A stretch of DNA of 64,000 nucleotides from NCBI GenBank assembly GCA_021773555.1, contig JAJFKA010000031.1, positions 1 through 64,000 on the forward strand, written 5' to 3'. Source of the DNA: Gammaproteobacteria bacterium. Its GTDB lineage: Bacteria > Pseudomonadota > Gammaproteobacteria > Pseudomonadales > Azotimanducaceae. The notes beneath the pieces are model-generated. The model was not told the DNA's origin. It saw nothing but the letters and a program-made list of their open reading frames with translations, and did no database searches. A program made the position numbers and the translations under genes. Below are positions 45,601 to 53,532 of the stretch, piece by piece (positions within the stretch are counted from its first letter, which is position 1; each line of letters begins with the position of its first letter).

Positions 45601-46545
45601 GAAATCGACCATGAGGCCACTTCATCCAGATGCAGGCAATTGATCGCGATCAGCCACGAGGTAGACGACTATAACGTCGGCTGGTGCAACACCTTGTCGA
45701 ACAGCGCAAGGCTCGAATGTCTGGCTGCTGCCATCCTGGAGATTGCCATCCGTGACGATGATCCATCACTGTGTGCGAGGATTCCCGGTAATTTCCCCGC
45801 GAAACGTAGTTATTGCGAATCCACAACCGCGGTTATTCCTCCGAACCGCGATGTTAATCTTGACAAATACCCTCCACAGCTAACCACTAACAAATTCCTT
45901 ATGGCATGGGGTGACCGGTTTCTGGATGTCACCGACGACATCGGCGTCGCGAGAAGTAACTGGAGCTGGAATGCTCGTGCCTTCGACTACGACAGCGATC
46001 AATTTCAGGACATCCTGGTTGGCACCGGCTACGGTTTCGGTGCGTCGGACAATAACGATTTAACCGTAGATCTTCAGGTTTTCTCCAATGTCCTGTTCCA
46101 CAATGAGCGCGGTGCGTCATTCACACAATCAGCGCAGCAGGCCGGGCTCGAGGATTATGCCAACACATCTTCCTACACGCTCATGGACTACGACCTGGAT
46201 GGCGATCTGGATGTTGTCCAATACGGCCAACTGGTCGGTATCAGTGTTCGTGAAAACCGCACCAGTGACCTCAACAATGCCTCCTTCGCGCTGCGCGACG
46301 AGGTCGGTAACAGCTACTGTATCGGTTGCAAAATCATCATTGAAACGCGCTCCGGGAAGCAGGTTCGTGAAATAAAAGCCAGTGGAGGATTTCTGTCATT
46401 CGATGAACCGGTTGCCCACTTCGGCCTCGCGAAGGACGTTGAGATAACCGGCGTCACCATTGCCTGGTCCACAGGAGAAATCTCCGAGTTGAACCAGCCG
46501 CTGAAAGTCAACGCTCGCTATATCATCACCCGGAAAAACCCATAA
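42694..46545 (+). CDS. Permease / Cys-paired repeat / FG-GAP (VCBS) / ASPIC-UnbV fusion protein
   Basis: A 1283-residue protein in four parts. Residues about 5-375 are a polytopic membrane domain like the YraQ/ArsP (DUF318) permeases, with GVCVNCATPIAQG where that family has a Cys motif ahead of a Pro. About 410-650 is a soluble domain with 16 Cys in evenly spaced pairs. About 700-1180 holds seven FG-GAP/VCBS units with calcium-type loops (DINRDGYPD, DIDNDGWLD, DLDQDGDLD, DLNGDSIAD, DFNNDLKAD, DYDSDQFQD, DYDLDGDLD); six more Cys of the same kind are inserted between the fifth and sixth. The end is ASPIC/UnbV-like (ASGGFLSFDEPVAHFGLA). The soluble parts should lie outside the inner membrane. 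GTG 42694 with AGGAGA upstream is chosen over GTG 42631. Cargo unknown; a soft metal is a guess. Confidence 0.85.
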   Translation: MPIKKVVFLSAIALILLSVFLSQSRAPALDQKARMGLRTDISAIAFDTVFTVSREAPYLERVFKSAVNWSYTNWKGMTFGVLFGATLLTLMRSLPLWRLPANGFLAALQGLIGGAPLGVCVNCATPIAQGLHRAGIRLETMLAMLTASPTLNLIVITMMLSLFSWYFVLIKLVATILFIAVLIPLLVALWIRISPGSSSTIVNPVPYKSIPNAALATGVEWRSVLWQSLRELLQNLWFLVRITLPLMILAGILGALLVESVALETVANLEPGIPSYFLVAMIGVFLPVPIAFDVIITSALISIGLPVGLAMTLFFSLSIFSIFPAMIIARDISIKLSALLTLMIITFSILLGLITEQIDDRFVADQKSRIDEGLAALDSASVTPTTKPVMDQLAARIEAAQTQCAATFDDPSTCLNNLLKANAFGFIDQDLCDTLTPIAADLETVCRQQLKVSTQARDAINGGDMSLCSSTDCQTAYLNATSYLPNALGRCADLIDKSRTPLCRKVVLHNRITHFRSQAACESDLTATEQDYCQSEVQARIAMEQMDIEVCTRLKDPQAKLSCLAVVTQTKVIDAGDGFNCRDLPRLSATPYNLKARCEEIQQQHRALKTRDVNLCPENNPFELQNCRTEVIRLRLQDAFSRAPEMLVDASTGVLPDAEPHHLPESLPITTIVDRADLKVDMVQLVERKAATGQFLRHAGRDIGINHTWQINATDLYEPFLYGKGISSGDINRDGYPDLAVAFERGIYIYSNLGDGSFALSATLLPDSEFNAFVTALVDIDNDGWLDLFSSAYGGRQIFYLNQRGSFTNDTLVALGNPESTTLTMAAGFADLDQDGDLDVVLGKWAHGIERHFRSTGADNQLWLNNAGELTRTSFFDADPPGQTLSILLSDLNGDSIADIVTGNDRQVPDIFHFSTGKLSYQHPPAGTIPQTSLNTMSYESADFNNDLKADLFSSDMTFSGFGHEDYCTEIDHEATSSRCRQLIAISHEVDDYNVGWCNTLSNSARLECLAAAILEIAIRDDDPSLCARIPGNFPAKRSYCESTTAVIPPNRDVNLDKYPPQLTTNKFLMAWGDRFLDVTDDIGVARSNWSWNARAFDYDSDQFQDILVGTGYGFGASDNNDLTVDLQVFSNVLFHNERGASFTQSAQQAGLEDYANTSSYTLMDYDLDGDLDVVQYGQLVGISVRENRTSDLNNASFALRDEVGNSYCIGCKIIIETRSGKQVREIKASGGFLSFDEPVAHFGLAKDVEITGVTIAWSTGEISELNQPLKVNARYIITRKNP

Positions 46546-46621
46546 AGCCGATCACTTCGATCGACCGGGTTGTGCATCAGCGAGTTAACTTTTAGTGATT
46601 TATGATTGCTGGATTGACCAT

Positions 46622-46897
46622 TCAATCATGTGGCAATCCTGCAAACACTGCCGTTTCCTGCATTGCAATCTCAACAACTTTCAGCGGATTGGCCTGGCCT
46701 CGAGTAATTCTGATCGAGCGCACGGGGATTCCCAGCGTTTCAGCCAGAAGTTTTTTCACCGCTTTATTCGCCTTACCTTTCTCCGGCGTTGCCCGGACCT
46801 TGATTTTCAGTACATCATCGACAAATCCCTGGACCCGGTCCTCAGAAGCGCAGGCGCTGACCTTTATTCGCAGTCTGCAAATCGGCTGGTCGCTCAT
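46622..46897 (-). CDS. DUF167 (YggU-like) protein
   Basis: A 91-residue protein of the YggU family: CRLRIKVSACASEDRVQGFVDDVLKIKVRATPEKGKANKAVKKLLAETLGIP has the family KV-x-P/A-x-A, KIKVxAxPxxGKAN and LL-x-x-LGxP features. The function is unknown; structures of relatives suggest nucleic-acid binding. ATG 46897 overlaps the stop of the hydrolase gene (ATGA), so I chose it over the open frame to 46945. Confidence 0.88.
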   Translation of the reverse strand: MSDQPICRLRIKVSACASEDRVQGFVDDVLKIKVRATPEKGKANKAVKKLLAETLGIPVRSIRITRGQANPLKVVEIAMQETAVFAGLPHD

Positions 46898-47643
46898 CTG
46901 GGAAGCTCTACAATCAGATGCGATTCCCGCCAGTCTCGCGTGCATTCAAGCAGGCTCCCATCGGGAGCGAAAACCCCCGCCCAGCCGGGGAAATCCTCGT
47001 CACGTGTTGCCCCGGCCTGGGTCGACTGTGCAATGTACACGTCATTGCGAACCGCATGCTGAGCATGCTTCTCGATCGAGGACTGCTTCCACCAGTCCAT
47101 CCCTCGTTGCCAGTCAGCATCGGTCCTCCGCCGCTCGCCGTATAGTCCGGGTGCAGAGCAATGAAATACAAGCTGTACGTCTGCTGCACTGTGATCGATC
47201 GGGAAGTTAACCTCGTAGTCAGCACAAATGATCACACCAAATCTCATTCCTGCACACTCACCTGAAAATTTACACGGTGTACTCGTAAAATGACCGGCTT
47301 CATCCCCGGCAATATGTTGCTTGGTGTAAACACCAAGAATGCGCCCGTTGCCTGCATGGACCTGACTGATCAGCGGCTTGTCGTTGCCATTCTTCTCGGC
47401 GATACCAAACAGGGCATGAACATCCCGGCGCGCTGTGGCATCGACTAGCGCCTGGACCACCTCGTCATTCACATTGAGAGCGGCATCAACAGACGGATCA
47501 ATGTATCCGCTCAATGACATCTCCGGAAATACAGCCATGTGACAACCATGATCCGCAGCCAGCTCAAGATAGCGCAGATGTTTTGCCAAATTCGCCTGAT
47601 GATCACCCTTTTCACACAGGATATTGGAAAGAAGTACACGCAT
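46894..47643 (-). CDS. Carbon-nitrogen hydrolase (nitrilase superfamily)
   Basis: A 248-residue hydrolase with the Glu-Lys-Cys triad: Glu in MAVFPEMSLSGY, Lys in VYTKQHIAGDE and Cys in GVIICADYEVNFP. The family hydrolyses amides or nitriles in the cytoplasm. ATG 47643 (MRVLLSNILCEKGD) is the usual family start; the frame is open to 47688 but that stretch overlaps the start of the divergent gene. It is coupled to the DUF167 gene and faces the candidate selenoprotein gene 38 bases away. Confidence 0.88.
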   Translation of the reverse strand: MRVLLSNILCEKGDHQANLAKHLRYLELAADHGCHMAVFPEMSLSGYIDPSVDAALNVNDEVVQALVDATARRDVHALFGIAEKNGNDKPLISQVHAGNGRILGVYTKQHIAGDEAGHFTSTPCKFSGECAGMRFGVIICADYEVNFPIDHSAADVQLVFHCSAPGLYGERRRTDADWQRGMDWWKQSSIEKHAQHAVRNDVYIAQSTQAGATRDEDFPGWAGVFAPDGSLLECTRDWRESHLIVELPR

Positions 47644-47681
47644 CAGTGATAATACCGTCTCGAAAATGCTGGTGTCAGCGC

Positions 47682-48551
47682 ATGCCAACTGTTGAATACA
47701 TTAAAAGAACAAAAGCGACTTACGACAAGCTCGGCTTCGAACCTTATCGCTGGTTCCAGGCCGAGTCACCTCCGGCTTTTGTGAAACCGGCTAAAAAGCT
47801 CAGCGAGAGTCGTCTAGGCATGATTTCCACCGCTGGTACTTATGTTGCCGGCCAGGTCGCGTATTACTACAAGGATGACACGAGCATACGTGAAATTCCA
47901 AATGATACGAACGCTGAGAACATCCGATTTTCACATATTATGGAAAACTACCTGGTTGAGGCGCGCCAGGACAGCGGCACAGTGTTTCCGTTGGAAACCC
48001 TAAGTTCATTGCAGTCTACTGGTGTGATCGGGGAACTGAGTCAGCAATACCTGTCATGCATGGGTGGTATTTATTCGCAAAAACGTGTAATCGAAGAGTT
48101 GATTCCAAATCTTGAAAACGCCATTGCCCGACAAAATCTGGACCTGCTGTTGCTCGTCCCCTTGTGACCCGTGTGTCATCAGACCGTGTGTCTGCTCGCA
48201 AGGCATTTTGAAGCAAAAGGCTTACCCACATTAATTCTCGGTAGCGCGCTTGATATTCTACAGGCAGGAGCGCCGCCCAGGGCACAATTCCTTGACTACC
48301 CGCTAGGCTTCGAGGCAGGTCGGTTCCGTGATCCGAGCGATCAACTCATCGTCGTTCGGCAGGCACTGTCCGCATTCGATACCATGAACAAACCCGGCAT
48401 CGAATACCTCCCCTTTACCTGGGAAGCAGGATGGACGCTGGTCAACGAGCGCGAGCGCCAGACAGAATCGGATGATCATCGATCGCCGCGCAACCTGGAA
48501 CCACAGTATCAGCACGAAAGCGATCGCGTGTTAGCAGAAAAGCTGAAATAG
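47682..48551 (+). CDS. GrdB/PrdB-family protein with in-frame TGA: candidate selenoprotein
   Basis: A 289-residue protein if TGA at 48165-48167 is read as selenocysteine 162. The part before it (RLGMISTAGTYVAGQ, DTSIREIPNDTNAENIRFSH, VFPLETLSSLQSTGVIGELSQQYLSCMGG, NLDLLLLVPL) and after it (PVCHQTVCLLARHFEAKGLPTLILGS, PPRAQFLDYPLG) both match the glycine/sarcosine/betaine/D-proline reductase selenoprotein B family, and U-P-V-C is the redox site expected there. The frame stays open 128 codons past the TGA. Many relatives have Cys or Sec here. GTG 48171 has no ribosome site and would omit the redox Sec. A point mutation or sequencing error is the alternative. No sel genes are in the window. The family is aerobic or anaerobic; substrate unknown. 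Confidence 0.8.
48180..48194 (+). promoter_or_regulatory. Candidate bacterial SECIS hairpin
   Basis: CAGAC (48180-48184), loop CGTGT, GTCTG (48190-48194). The loop lies 18-22 bases after the TGA, the distance at which SelB binds the apical loop in known bacterial SECIS elements, and contains a G. The stem is only five pairs. A nine-base direct repeat CCGTGTGTC (48169 and 48184) overlaps it. Confidence 0.45.
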
Positions 48552-48822
48552 CACCTATTTTTCCCACTTTTATAGATTTATTCGCACTATTCCCGTGGTT
48601 CGCTCGAACCATCTGGAAAATTAGAGAATTTCGTGATTTTTAACATACTTGTGGATTTTACTATCGATATAAACGCCATAAAACGTCTGTGGGTGGACTA
48701 TTTTGCTTGAATATCCCGTTTTTGTATCAGTCGCAGGATTATGTCGCCAACGGTATCAACCTCCTTTCCTGACCTGCAAGCGTGATTTAACATCAAGACC
48801 TCGTTACAACAAGCCTATCAAG
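48552..48822. other. AT-rich intergenic region
   Basis: About 270 bases, clearly richer in A and T than the flanks, with several TATA-like stretches. TGGTTCG-CT-CGAACCA (48596-48611) is a perfect palindrome that could be an operator for the outer membrane protein gene. Nothing else recognised. Confidence 0.45.
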
Positions 48823-50505
48823 ATGAGATTGATCGCGATTCAGATGTTCTTCGCGCTACACACGTTTTCTGCTTTTGCCCAGCAAACCGTGCCCCTGCCG
48901 TGCACGCCGGAATTCGAAGCCGCTCCCGGCAGCTATGATTTTGTCGCCGTTGATGAATCCTTCGAAATAACTGGCGAACCCATTTTAGGCAAGGTCTGGA
49001 CTACCCGACTTAAAATTTTTGACACCGATAATCCGCGCGAGAATAATCTCGTCTATCGCTGGGCAAATCGGTTCCACATTAAGACGAAAGACGAAGTCGT
49101 CCGCGACCTGCTGCTCATCGAGGAGGGTCAGCCTTATAGCCAGCGCGTCCTGGATGAATCTGAGCGTATTCTCAGGCGGCAAAAATATTTATACGACGCC
49201 ACCATCAGACCGGTTAGCCAGTGTGCTGGTAAAGTCGATATTGAAGTCATCACACGAGATATCTGGTCATTTAATCCAGAGATGTCCTTCAAGCGATCGG
49301 GCGGCGAAAGTACCTATCGTATCAGCCTTCGGGAAACCAATCTGTTTGGGTCAGGCCAGGAACTGGCGCTCGCATCCAAGCAGGACCTGGATCGTGAGTC
49401 CACTCAGTTCACTTATAAGAACGAAAACATTCAGGGATCACGACTCGCAGGTCGCGCGGTGTTTTCCGACAACGACGACGGTTCTGAGCACCAGCTGTCC
49501 CTGGCCCTGCCATTTTATAAGCTCGATTCACGGCGAGCCTGGCAGGTGCGCTTCGCCCGTTTTAAAAGGGACGACACACAATATTTCAGAGGAAACGACA
49601 TATCCGAGGTCAGACACGAAAACGAGGACTATCTGGTCAGTTACGGATTTTCGCGCGGTCTGGTCAACGGCAAGACCCGAAGGTGGACGCTCGGATACCG
49701 ATACCAGGTAGACAACTTTTCACCAGGTGATGAGCTTGTACCGCCAACGCAGTTTCCAATCGAGAAGCGCCTGTCCTACCCGTTCCTGCAATTCACCTCG
49801 GTTGTTGACCATTACACCACTGCATTTAATTTCGACCAGATCCACAGAACCGAGGATCTGCACCTGGGCTCATCGTTTCTACTTCGCCTCGGCTATGCCT
49901 CGTCCGAATTCGGTTCCAACCAGGACCGGCTGGTGTTCTCAAGTCTGTTTGCGGATACGATAGTTTACAACGAGGATGTGCTGTGGCGGCACCAGATTGA
50001 ACTGAATGGACTCTGGAATCTGGACACCGACATTTCTGAAGACATCATTATCGACTACAACATGCGCTACTTTCATCGACAGACGAAACACCGATCATTT
50101 TTTGCCAGTGTGAACGCCGTCTATACTAAGAACCTGAATACTAACCAGCAGGTGGTGTTTGGCGGTGAGACCGGTGCGCGCGGATTTGACAATCGACTTC
50201 AGGCTGGCGATCGACGCTACGTGTTCACACTGGAAGAGCGCCTTTATAGCGACATCCATCTTTTTAATCTGGTCCGTCTTGGCGCCGCCATCTTTATCGA
50301 CGTTGGTCGCGCCTGGGTTCCTGGCACCGACGACGGCTTCCAGGACAAACAATTGGCTAATGTCGGTTTTGGTCTTCGCCTGGCCTCGACAAAAGCAGAT
50401 GCAGGCCGGGTGATTCACATTGACTGGGCGGTCCCGATCTCCAATCAGGATGATCCTGATGTGGACAGCGGCCAGCTTTCCATCAGCATCAAGAACGAAT
50501 TTTAA
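48823..50505 (+). CDS. Omp85-type outer membrane protein with POTRA domain
   Basis: A 560-residue protein with a signal peptide (MRLIAIQMFFALHTFSAFA). Residues about 75-155 form a POTRA-like unit (FHIKTKDEVVRDLLLIEEGQPYSQRVLDESERILRRQKYLYDATI). The rest is a beta-barrel (bacterial surface antigen type) with FGGETGARGFDNRLQAGDRRYVFTLEERLY, where the Omp85 loop has G-x-x-x-x-RGF, and an F at the C-terminus. It may be a BamA/TamA relative that inserts or passes proteins or lipids. ATG 48823 is chosen because it starts the signal peptide; the frame opens at 48703 without one. Confidence 0.85.
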   Translation: MRLIAIQMFFALHTFSAFAQQTVPLPCTPEFEAAPGSYDFVAVDESFEITGEPILGKVWTTRLKIFDTDNPRENNLVYRWANRFHIKTKDEVVRDLLLIEEGQPYSQRVLDESERILRRQKYLYDATIRPVSQCAGKVDIEVITRDIWSFNPEMSFKRSGGESTYRISLRETNLFGSGQELALASKQDLDRESTQFTYKNENIQGSRLAGRAVFSDNDDGSEHQLSLALPFYKLDSRRAWQVRFARFKRDDTQYFRGNDISEVRHENEDYLVSYGFSRGLVNGKTRRWTLGYRYQVDNFSPGDELVPPTQFPIEKRLSYPFLQFTSVVDHYTTAFNFDQIHRTEDLHLGSSFLLRLGYASSEFGSNQDRLVFSSLFADTIVYNEDVLWRHQIELNGLWNLDTDISEDIIIDYNMRYFHRQTKHRSFFASVNAVYTKNLNTNQQVVFGGETGARGFDNRLQAGDRRYVFTLEERLYSDIHLFNLVRLGAAIFIDVGRAWVPGTDDGFQDKQLANVGFGLRLASTKADAGRVIHIDWAVPISNQDDPDVDSGQLSISIKNEF

Positions 50506-50547
50506 AAAATACCTGGATCGCGGCCCATTAACAGGAAGGATTAACCC

Positions 50548-52062
50548 TTGATTCCCTCAAACTATCCACCGGCACAACCGGCTTACATCATGGCAGACTC
50601 CGGTGTGGTTGTGACCTATCAGGAACTCGAAGCGAACTCCAACAGGATTGCTCACTTGTTCCGCAAATTTGGTCTGTCACGGGGTGATAGTGTTGCCATC
50701 TGCCTGGAAAACCATCCCTGCTTTCTCCAGGTATGCTGGGGAGCCTATCGAGCCGGCCTCTACTTTACGGCCATCAGTTACCGCCTGCAGGCAGAAGAAG
50801 TGGAATATATTGTCAACGACTGCGGCGCCAGGGTATTGATCACCTCGTCGCTGTTAGCTGAAACGTTTTCCGGATTTCGTGACCAGCTGGTTAACAATCC
50901 CGTTTGCCTGATGATCGACGGCATCGAGCGAGGCGCTGCATCCTTCGAGGCAGCGATCTCGGATATGCCAACAACACCCATTGCAGATCAATCCTACGGT
51001 CAGAGCCTGCTCTATTCTTCCGGCACAACAGGCCGGCCGAAGGGGATTAAAAAACCGCTTATGGAAGCCACGTTTGCCGAGGAAATACCGGCATTTACAC
51101 CAGCGAGAGATCGTTACCAGTTCGACGCCTCGACCATTTACCTCTCACCAGCCCCGCTTTACCATGCTGCACCACTCGGCTTCAACATGAACGTATTACG
51201 CTACGGTGGCACGAGCATCATCATGGAGCACTTTGACGCGGAGAATGCCCTCCGGCTCATCGAAAAATATCGCGTCACTCATAGCCAGTGGGTCCCAACC
51301 ATGTTTGTGCGCATGCTGAAGCTGCCTGAAGATGTCACCCGGCATTATGACCTCTCCAGTCTTAAATACGCGGTTCACGCAGCCGCGCCCTGCCCGATCG
51401 CCGTCAAAGAACAAATGATCGACTGGTGGGGACCGGTAATTTATGAATATTACGCAGGGACAGAAGGAAATGGATCAACTTCCATTACTTCCGAGGAATG
51501 GCTGCGACATAAGGGATCTGTTGGTCGGGCCAGCAACAACTGCAAGGTTCACATCCTCGATGACGATGGTGTGGAACTGCTCCCGGGTCAAACCGGTGGT
51601 GTCTACTTTGAAGGTGGTGGTCAGTTCGAATATCTGCATGACCAGGCAAAAACCAATGCCGCGCGATCGGCCAACGGCTGGTCAACGCTGGGTGACGTGG
51701 GGTATCTGGATGACGAGGGATATCTTTACCTGACGGATCGAAAATCTTTTATGATTATCTCCGGCGGCGTCAACATCTACCCGCAGGAAGCCGAAAATGT
51801 TCTGATCGCGCATGATCAGGTGATGGACGTGGCAGTCTTCGGGGTACCCAACGAGGAATTTGGCGAAGAAGTGAAGGCAGTGGTTCAACCGGTGAATTTA
51901 GACGATGTGGGCCCGGCGCTGGAGGCGGAACTCATCGCCTATGCACGGTCAAAAATCTCGCACATCAAGTGTCCAAGATCGATCGATTTTATGGCTGAAT
52001 TACCCCGTCATCCAACTGGCAAACTTTACAAGCGCCTGCTCAAAGACAAGTACTGGCCTTAA
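50548..52062 (+). CDS. AMP-dependent acyl-CoA synthetase/ligase
   Basis: A 504-residue adenylate-forming enzyme. The P-loop QSLLYSSGTTGRPKGIKK, YEYYAGTEGNGSTSI, TLGDVGYLDDEGYLYLTDRKSFMIISGGVNIYPQE (A8 hinge) and the catalytic Lys in HPTGKLYKRLLKD are all there. It activates a carboxylic acid with ATP and CoA. The TTG start has AGGAAGGA upstream. It begins a run of plus-strand genes with an SDR and a CoA-transferase, suggesting catabolism of an organic acid. Confidence 0.93.
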   Translation: MIPSNYPPAQPAYIMADSGVVVTYQELEANSNRIAHLFRKFGLSRGDSVAICLENHPCFLQVCWGAYRAGLYFTAISYRLQAEEVEYIVNDCGARVLITSSLLAETFSGFRDQLVNNPVCLMIDGIERGAASFEAAISDMPTTPIADQSYGQSLLYSSGTTGRPKGIKKPLMEATFAEEIPAFTPARDRYQFDASTIYLSPAPLYHAAPLGFNMNVLRYGGTSIIMEHFDAENALRLIEKYRVTHSQWVPTMFVRMLKLPEDVTRHYDLSSLKYAVHAAAPCPIAVKEQMIDWWGPVIYEYYAGTEGNGSTSITSEEWLRHKGSVGRASNNCKVHILDDDGVELLPGQTGGVYFEGGGQFEYLHDQAKTNAARSANGWSTLGDVGYLDDEGYLYLTDRKSFMIISGGVNIYPQEAENVLIAHDQVMDVAVFGVPNEEFGEEVKAVVQPVNLDDVGPALEAELIAYARSKISHIKCPRSIDFMAELPRHPTGKLYKRLLKDKYWP

Positions 52063-52063
52063 C

Positions 52064-52612
52064 ATGAAAAACCGACCGGCTAATATTTTGGCAATACCCG
52101 ATGCAGGCCCGGACGAACTTGTGCAACAACTGGGGATCGCGCACCGACACAAATATGCCCTGCAACGTCTGATGCGCTTGGCCGAGGAAGCCAGTGACGC
52201 GGTTCGCGCGGGTTTGCTTGACGAGAACATGATGATCCGTGTCGGCTGCTGTAAAGTTCTGGATCATCATCTGGATGAAGCTGCGCTACCTCTGCTTATA
52301 GAAAACCTTGAGCACCAGTCTGCTGAAGTCCGACTCTGGGCGATTCACGCGCTTGCTTGTGATCGATGTAAGGTTGGTAGTTGCCGGCCAGGTGAGGCAG
52401 AAGTTATTCCGCGGGCCGTTAAGATGTTACGTCATGACAACAATCGACAGGTTCGCCAAATGGTAGCCGGTTTGCTCGGACCAGGCGTACAACGAAGTCC
52501 AGAGGCTGCCTCGGCACTCCAGTATGCTCACCTGCATGACCCACATCCGTCCGTGCGAAAGGTGGCCGGCTGGTGGCTACCGGGCGGCTCGCGGTGGCAG
52601 GAAACTCAGTGA
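52064..52612 (+). CDS. HEAT-repeat protein
   Basis: A 182-residue helical protein. The repeats AALPLLIENLEHQSAEVRLWAIHALACD, VIPRAVKMLRHDNNRQVRQMVAGLLG and ALQYAHLHDPHPSVRKVAGWWLPG are HEAT units, with the usual Asp and Val-Arg spacing. There is one base between the ligase stop and its ATG at 52064, so they are coupled. HEAT proteins act as scaffolds or, in phycobilin-type relatives, as lyases; no specific role can be given. Confidence 0.78.
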   Translation: MKNRPANILAIPDAGPDELVQQLGIAHRHKYALQRLMRLAEEASDAVRAGLLDENMMIRVGCCKVLDHHLDEAALPLLIENLEHQSAEVRLWAIHALACDRCKVGSCRPGEAEVIPRAVKMLRHDNNRQVRQMVAGLLGPGVQRSPEAASALQYAHLHDPHPSVRKVAGWWLPGGSRWQETQ

Positions 52613-52678
52613 TGCTTCTCTGGTAGTATTCAGCGCGGGTCGGCAAAGACACAATCAGTTATTCAATGGAGCGTTCGC

Positions 52679-53458
52679 TTGGCAAATCTGTTTAATCTTG
52701 AAGGGCGCGTGGCTGTCGTCACTGGTGGTAACGGCGGAATTGGGCTCGGTATGGCCGAAGGTCTTGTGCAACATGGTTGCGACGTTTCAATCTGGGGCAC
52801 CAGTGCAGAAAAAAATGCCGCAGCACTTGAACAATTGAAAATTCACGGTACTCATGTAACAGCAATACGGTGTGACGTCAGCGACCCAGAGGCAGTCGCA
52901 GCCAGTTTCCAGGAAACCCTCGAGGCTCACGGCAGGGTTGACGGTTGTTTTGCCAACGCCGGTATCGGCGGGCGCGGTACGCGATTTGATGAGATGGAAA
53001 CAGCGGAGTGGGACAGGCTCATTGACGTCAACCTGAATGGTGTATTTTATACCTTCAAGCACGCCGCCCGGCATATGCGCGAGCGAGCTGAAACAGGCGA
53101 TGCGTTCGGACGTCTGGTCGGTACCGCAAGCCTTGCGGCGATTTCAGGACAACCCCGGGGTCAGCACTATGCCGCGACCAAGGGCGGGCTCGTGTCCATG
53201 ATTAAGGCACTGGCGGTCGAATACGCACGCTATGGCGTCACCGCGCATACCATCCTGCCCGGATGGATCGAAACAGCGATGACCGAGGCCTCATTCAACT
53301 GGGATAAATTTGTCGATAATGTTATCCCGCGCATCCCCATGCGTCGCTGGGGACAACCCGAGGATTTTGCCGCTATCGCGGTGTACATCATGAGCAGCGC
53401 AAGCAGCTACCACACCAGCGAGAATTTCCTGATTGATGGTGGCTATTCCGTATTTTAG
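52679..53458 (+). CDS. Short-chain dehydrogenase/reductase
   Basis: A 259-residue classical SDR: VVTGGNGGIGLGMAEGL, CFANAGIGGRG, GTASLAAISGQPRGQHYAATKGGLVSM (Ser and YxxxK) and a C-terminal NFLIDGGYSVF. It oxidises or reduces an alcohol or ketone with NAD(P). The TTG start at 52679 is preceded by ATGGAGCG. It is 66 bases after the HEAT gene and 74 before a CoA-transferase on the same strand. Confidence 0.93.
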   Translation: MANLFNLEGRVAVVTGGNGGIGLGMAEGLVQHGCDVSIWGTSAEKNAAALEQLKIHGTHVTAIRCDVSDPEAVAASFQETLEAHGRVDGCFANAGIGGRGTRFDEMETAEWDRLIDVNLNGVFYTFKHAARHMRERAETGDAFGRLVGTASLAAISGQPRGQHYAATKGGLVSMIKALAVEYARYGVTAHTILPGWIETAMTEASFNWDKFVDNVIPRIPMRRWGQPEDFAAIAVYIMSSASSYHTSENFLIDGGYSVF

Positions 53459-53532
53459 GAAGTAGCCGAAACCTGTGAACATGCGCAACATCCAATGTTA
53501 TCTGCAACCAACCCTGCCGGGAGAAAATAAAT

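Noticed and set aside
48171-48551. A separate 126-residue gene starting at GTG 48171
   Set aside because: It has no ribosome site, is in frame with the upstream gene across one TGA, and is the C-terminal half of one known family.
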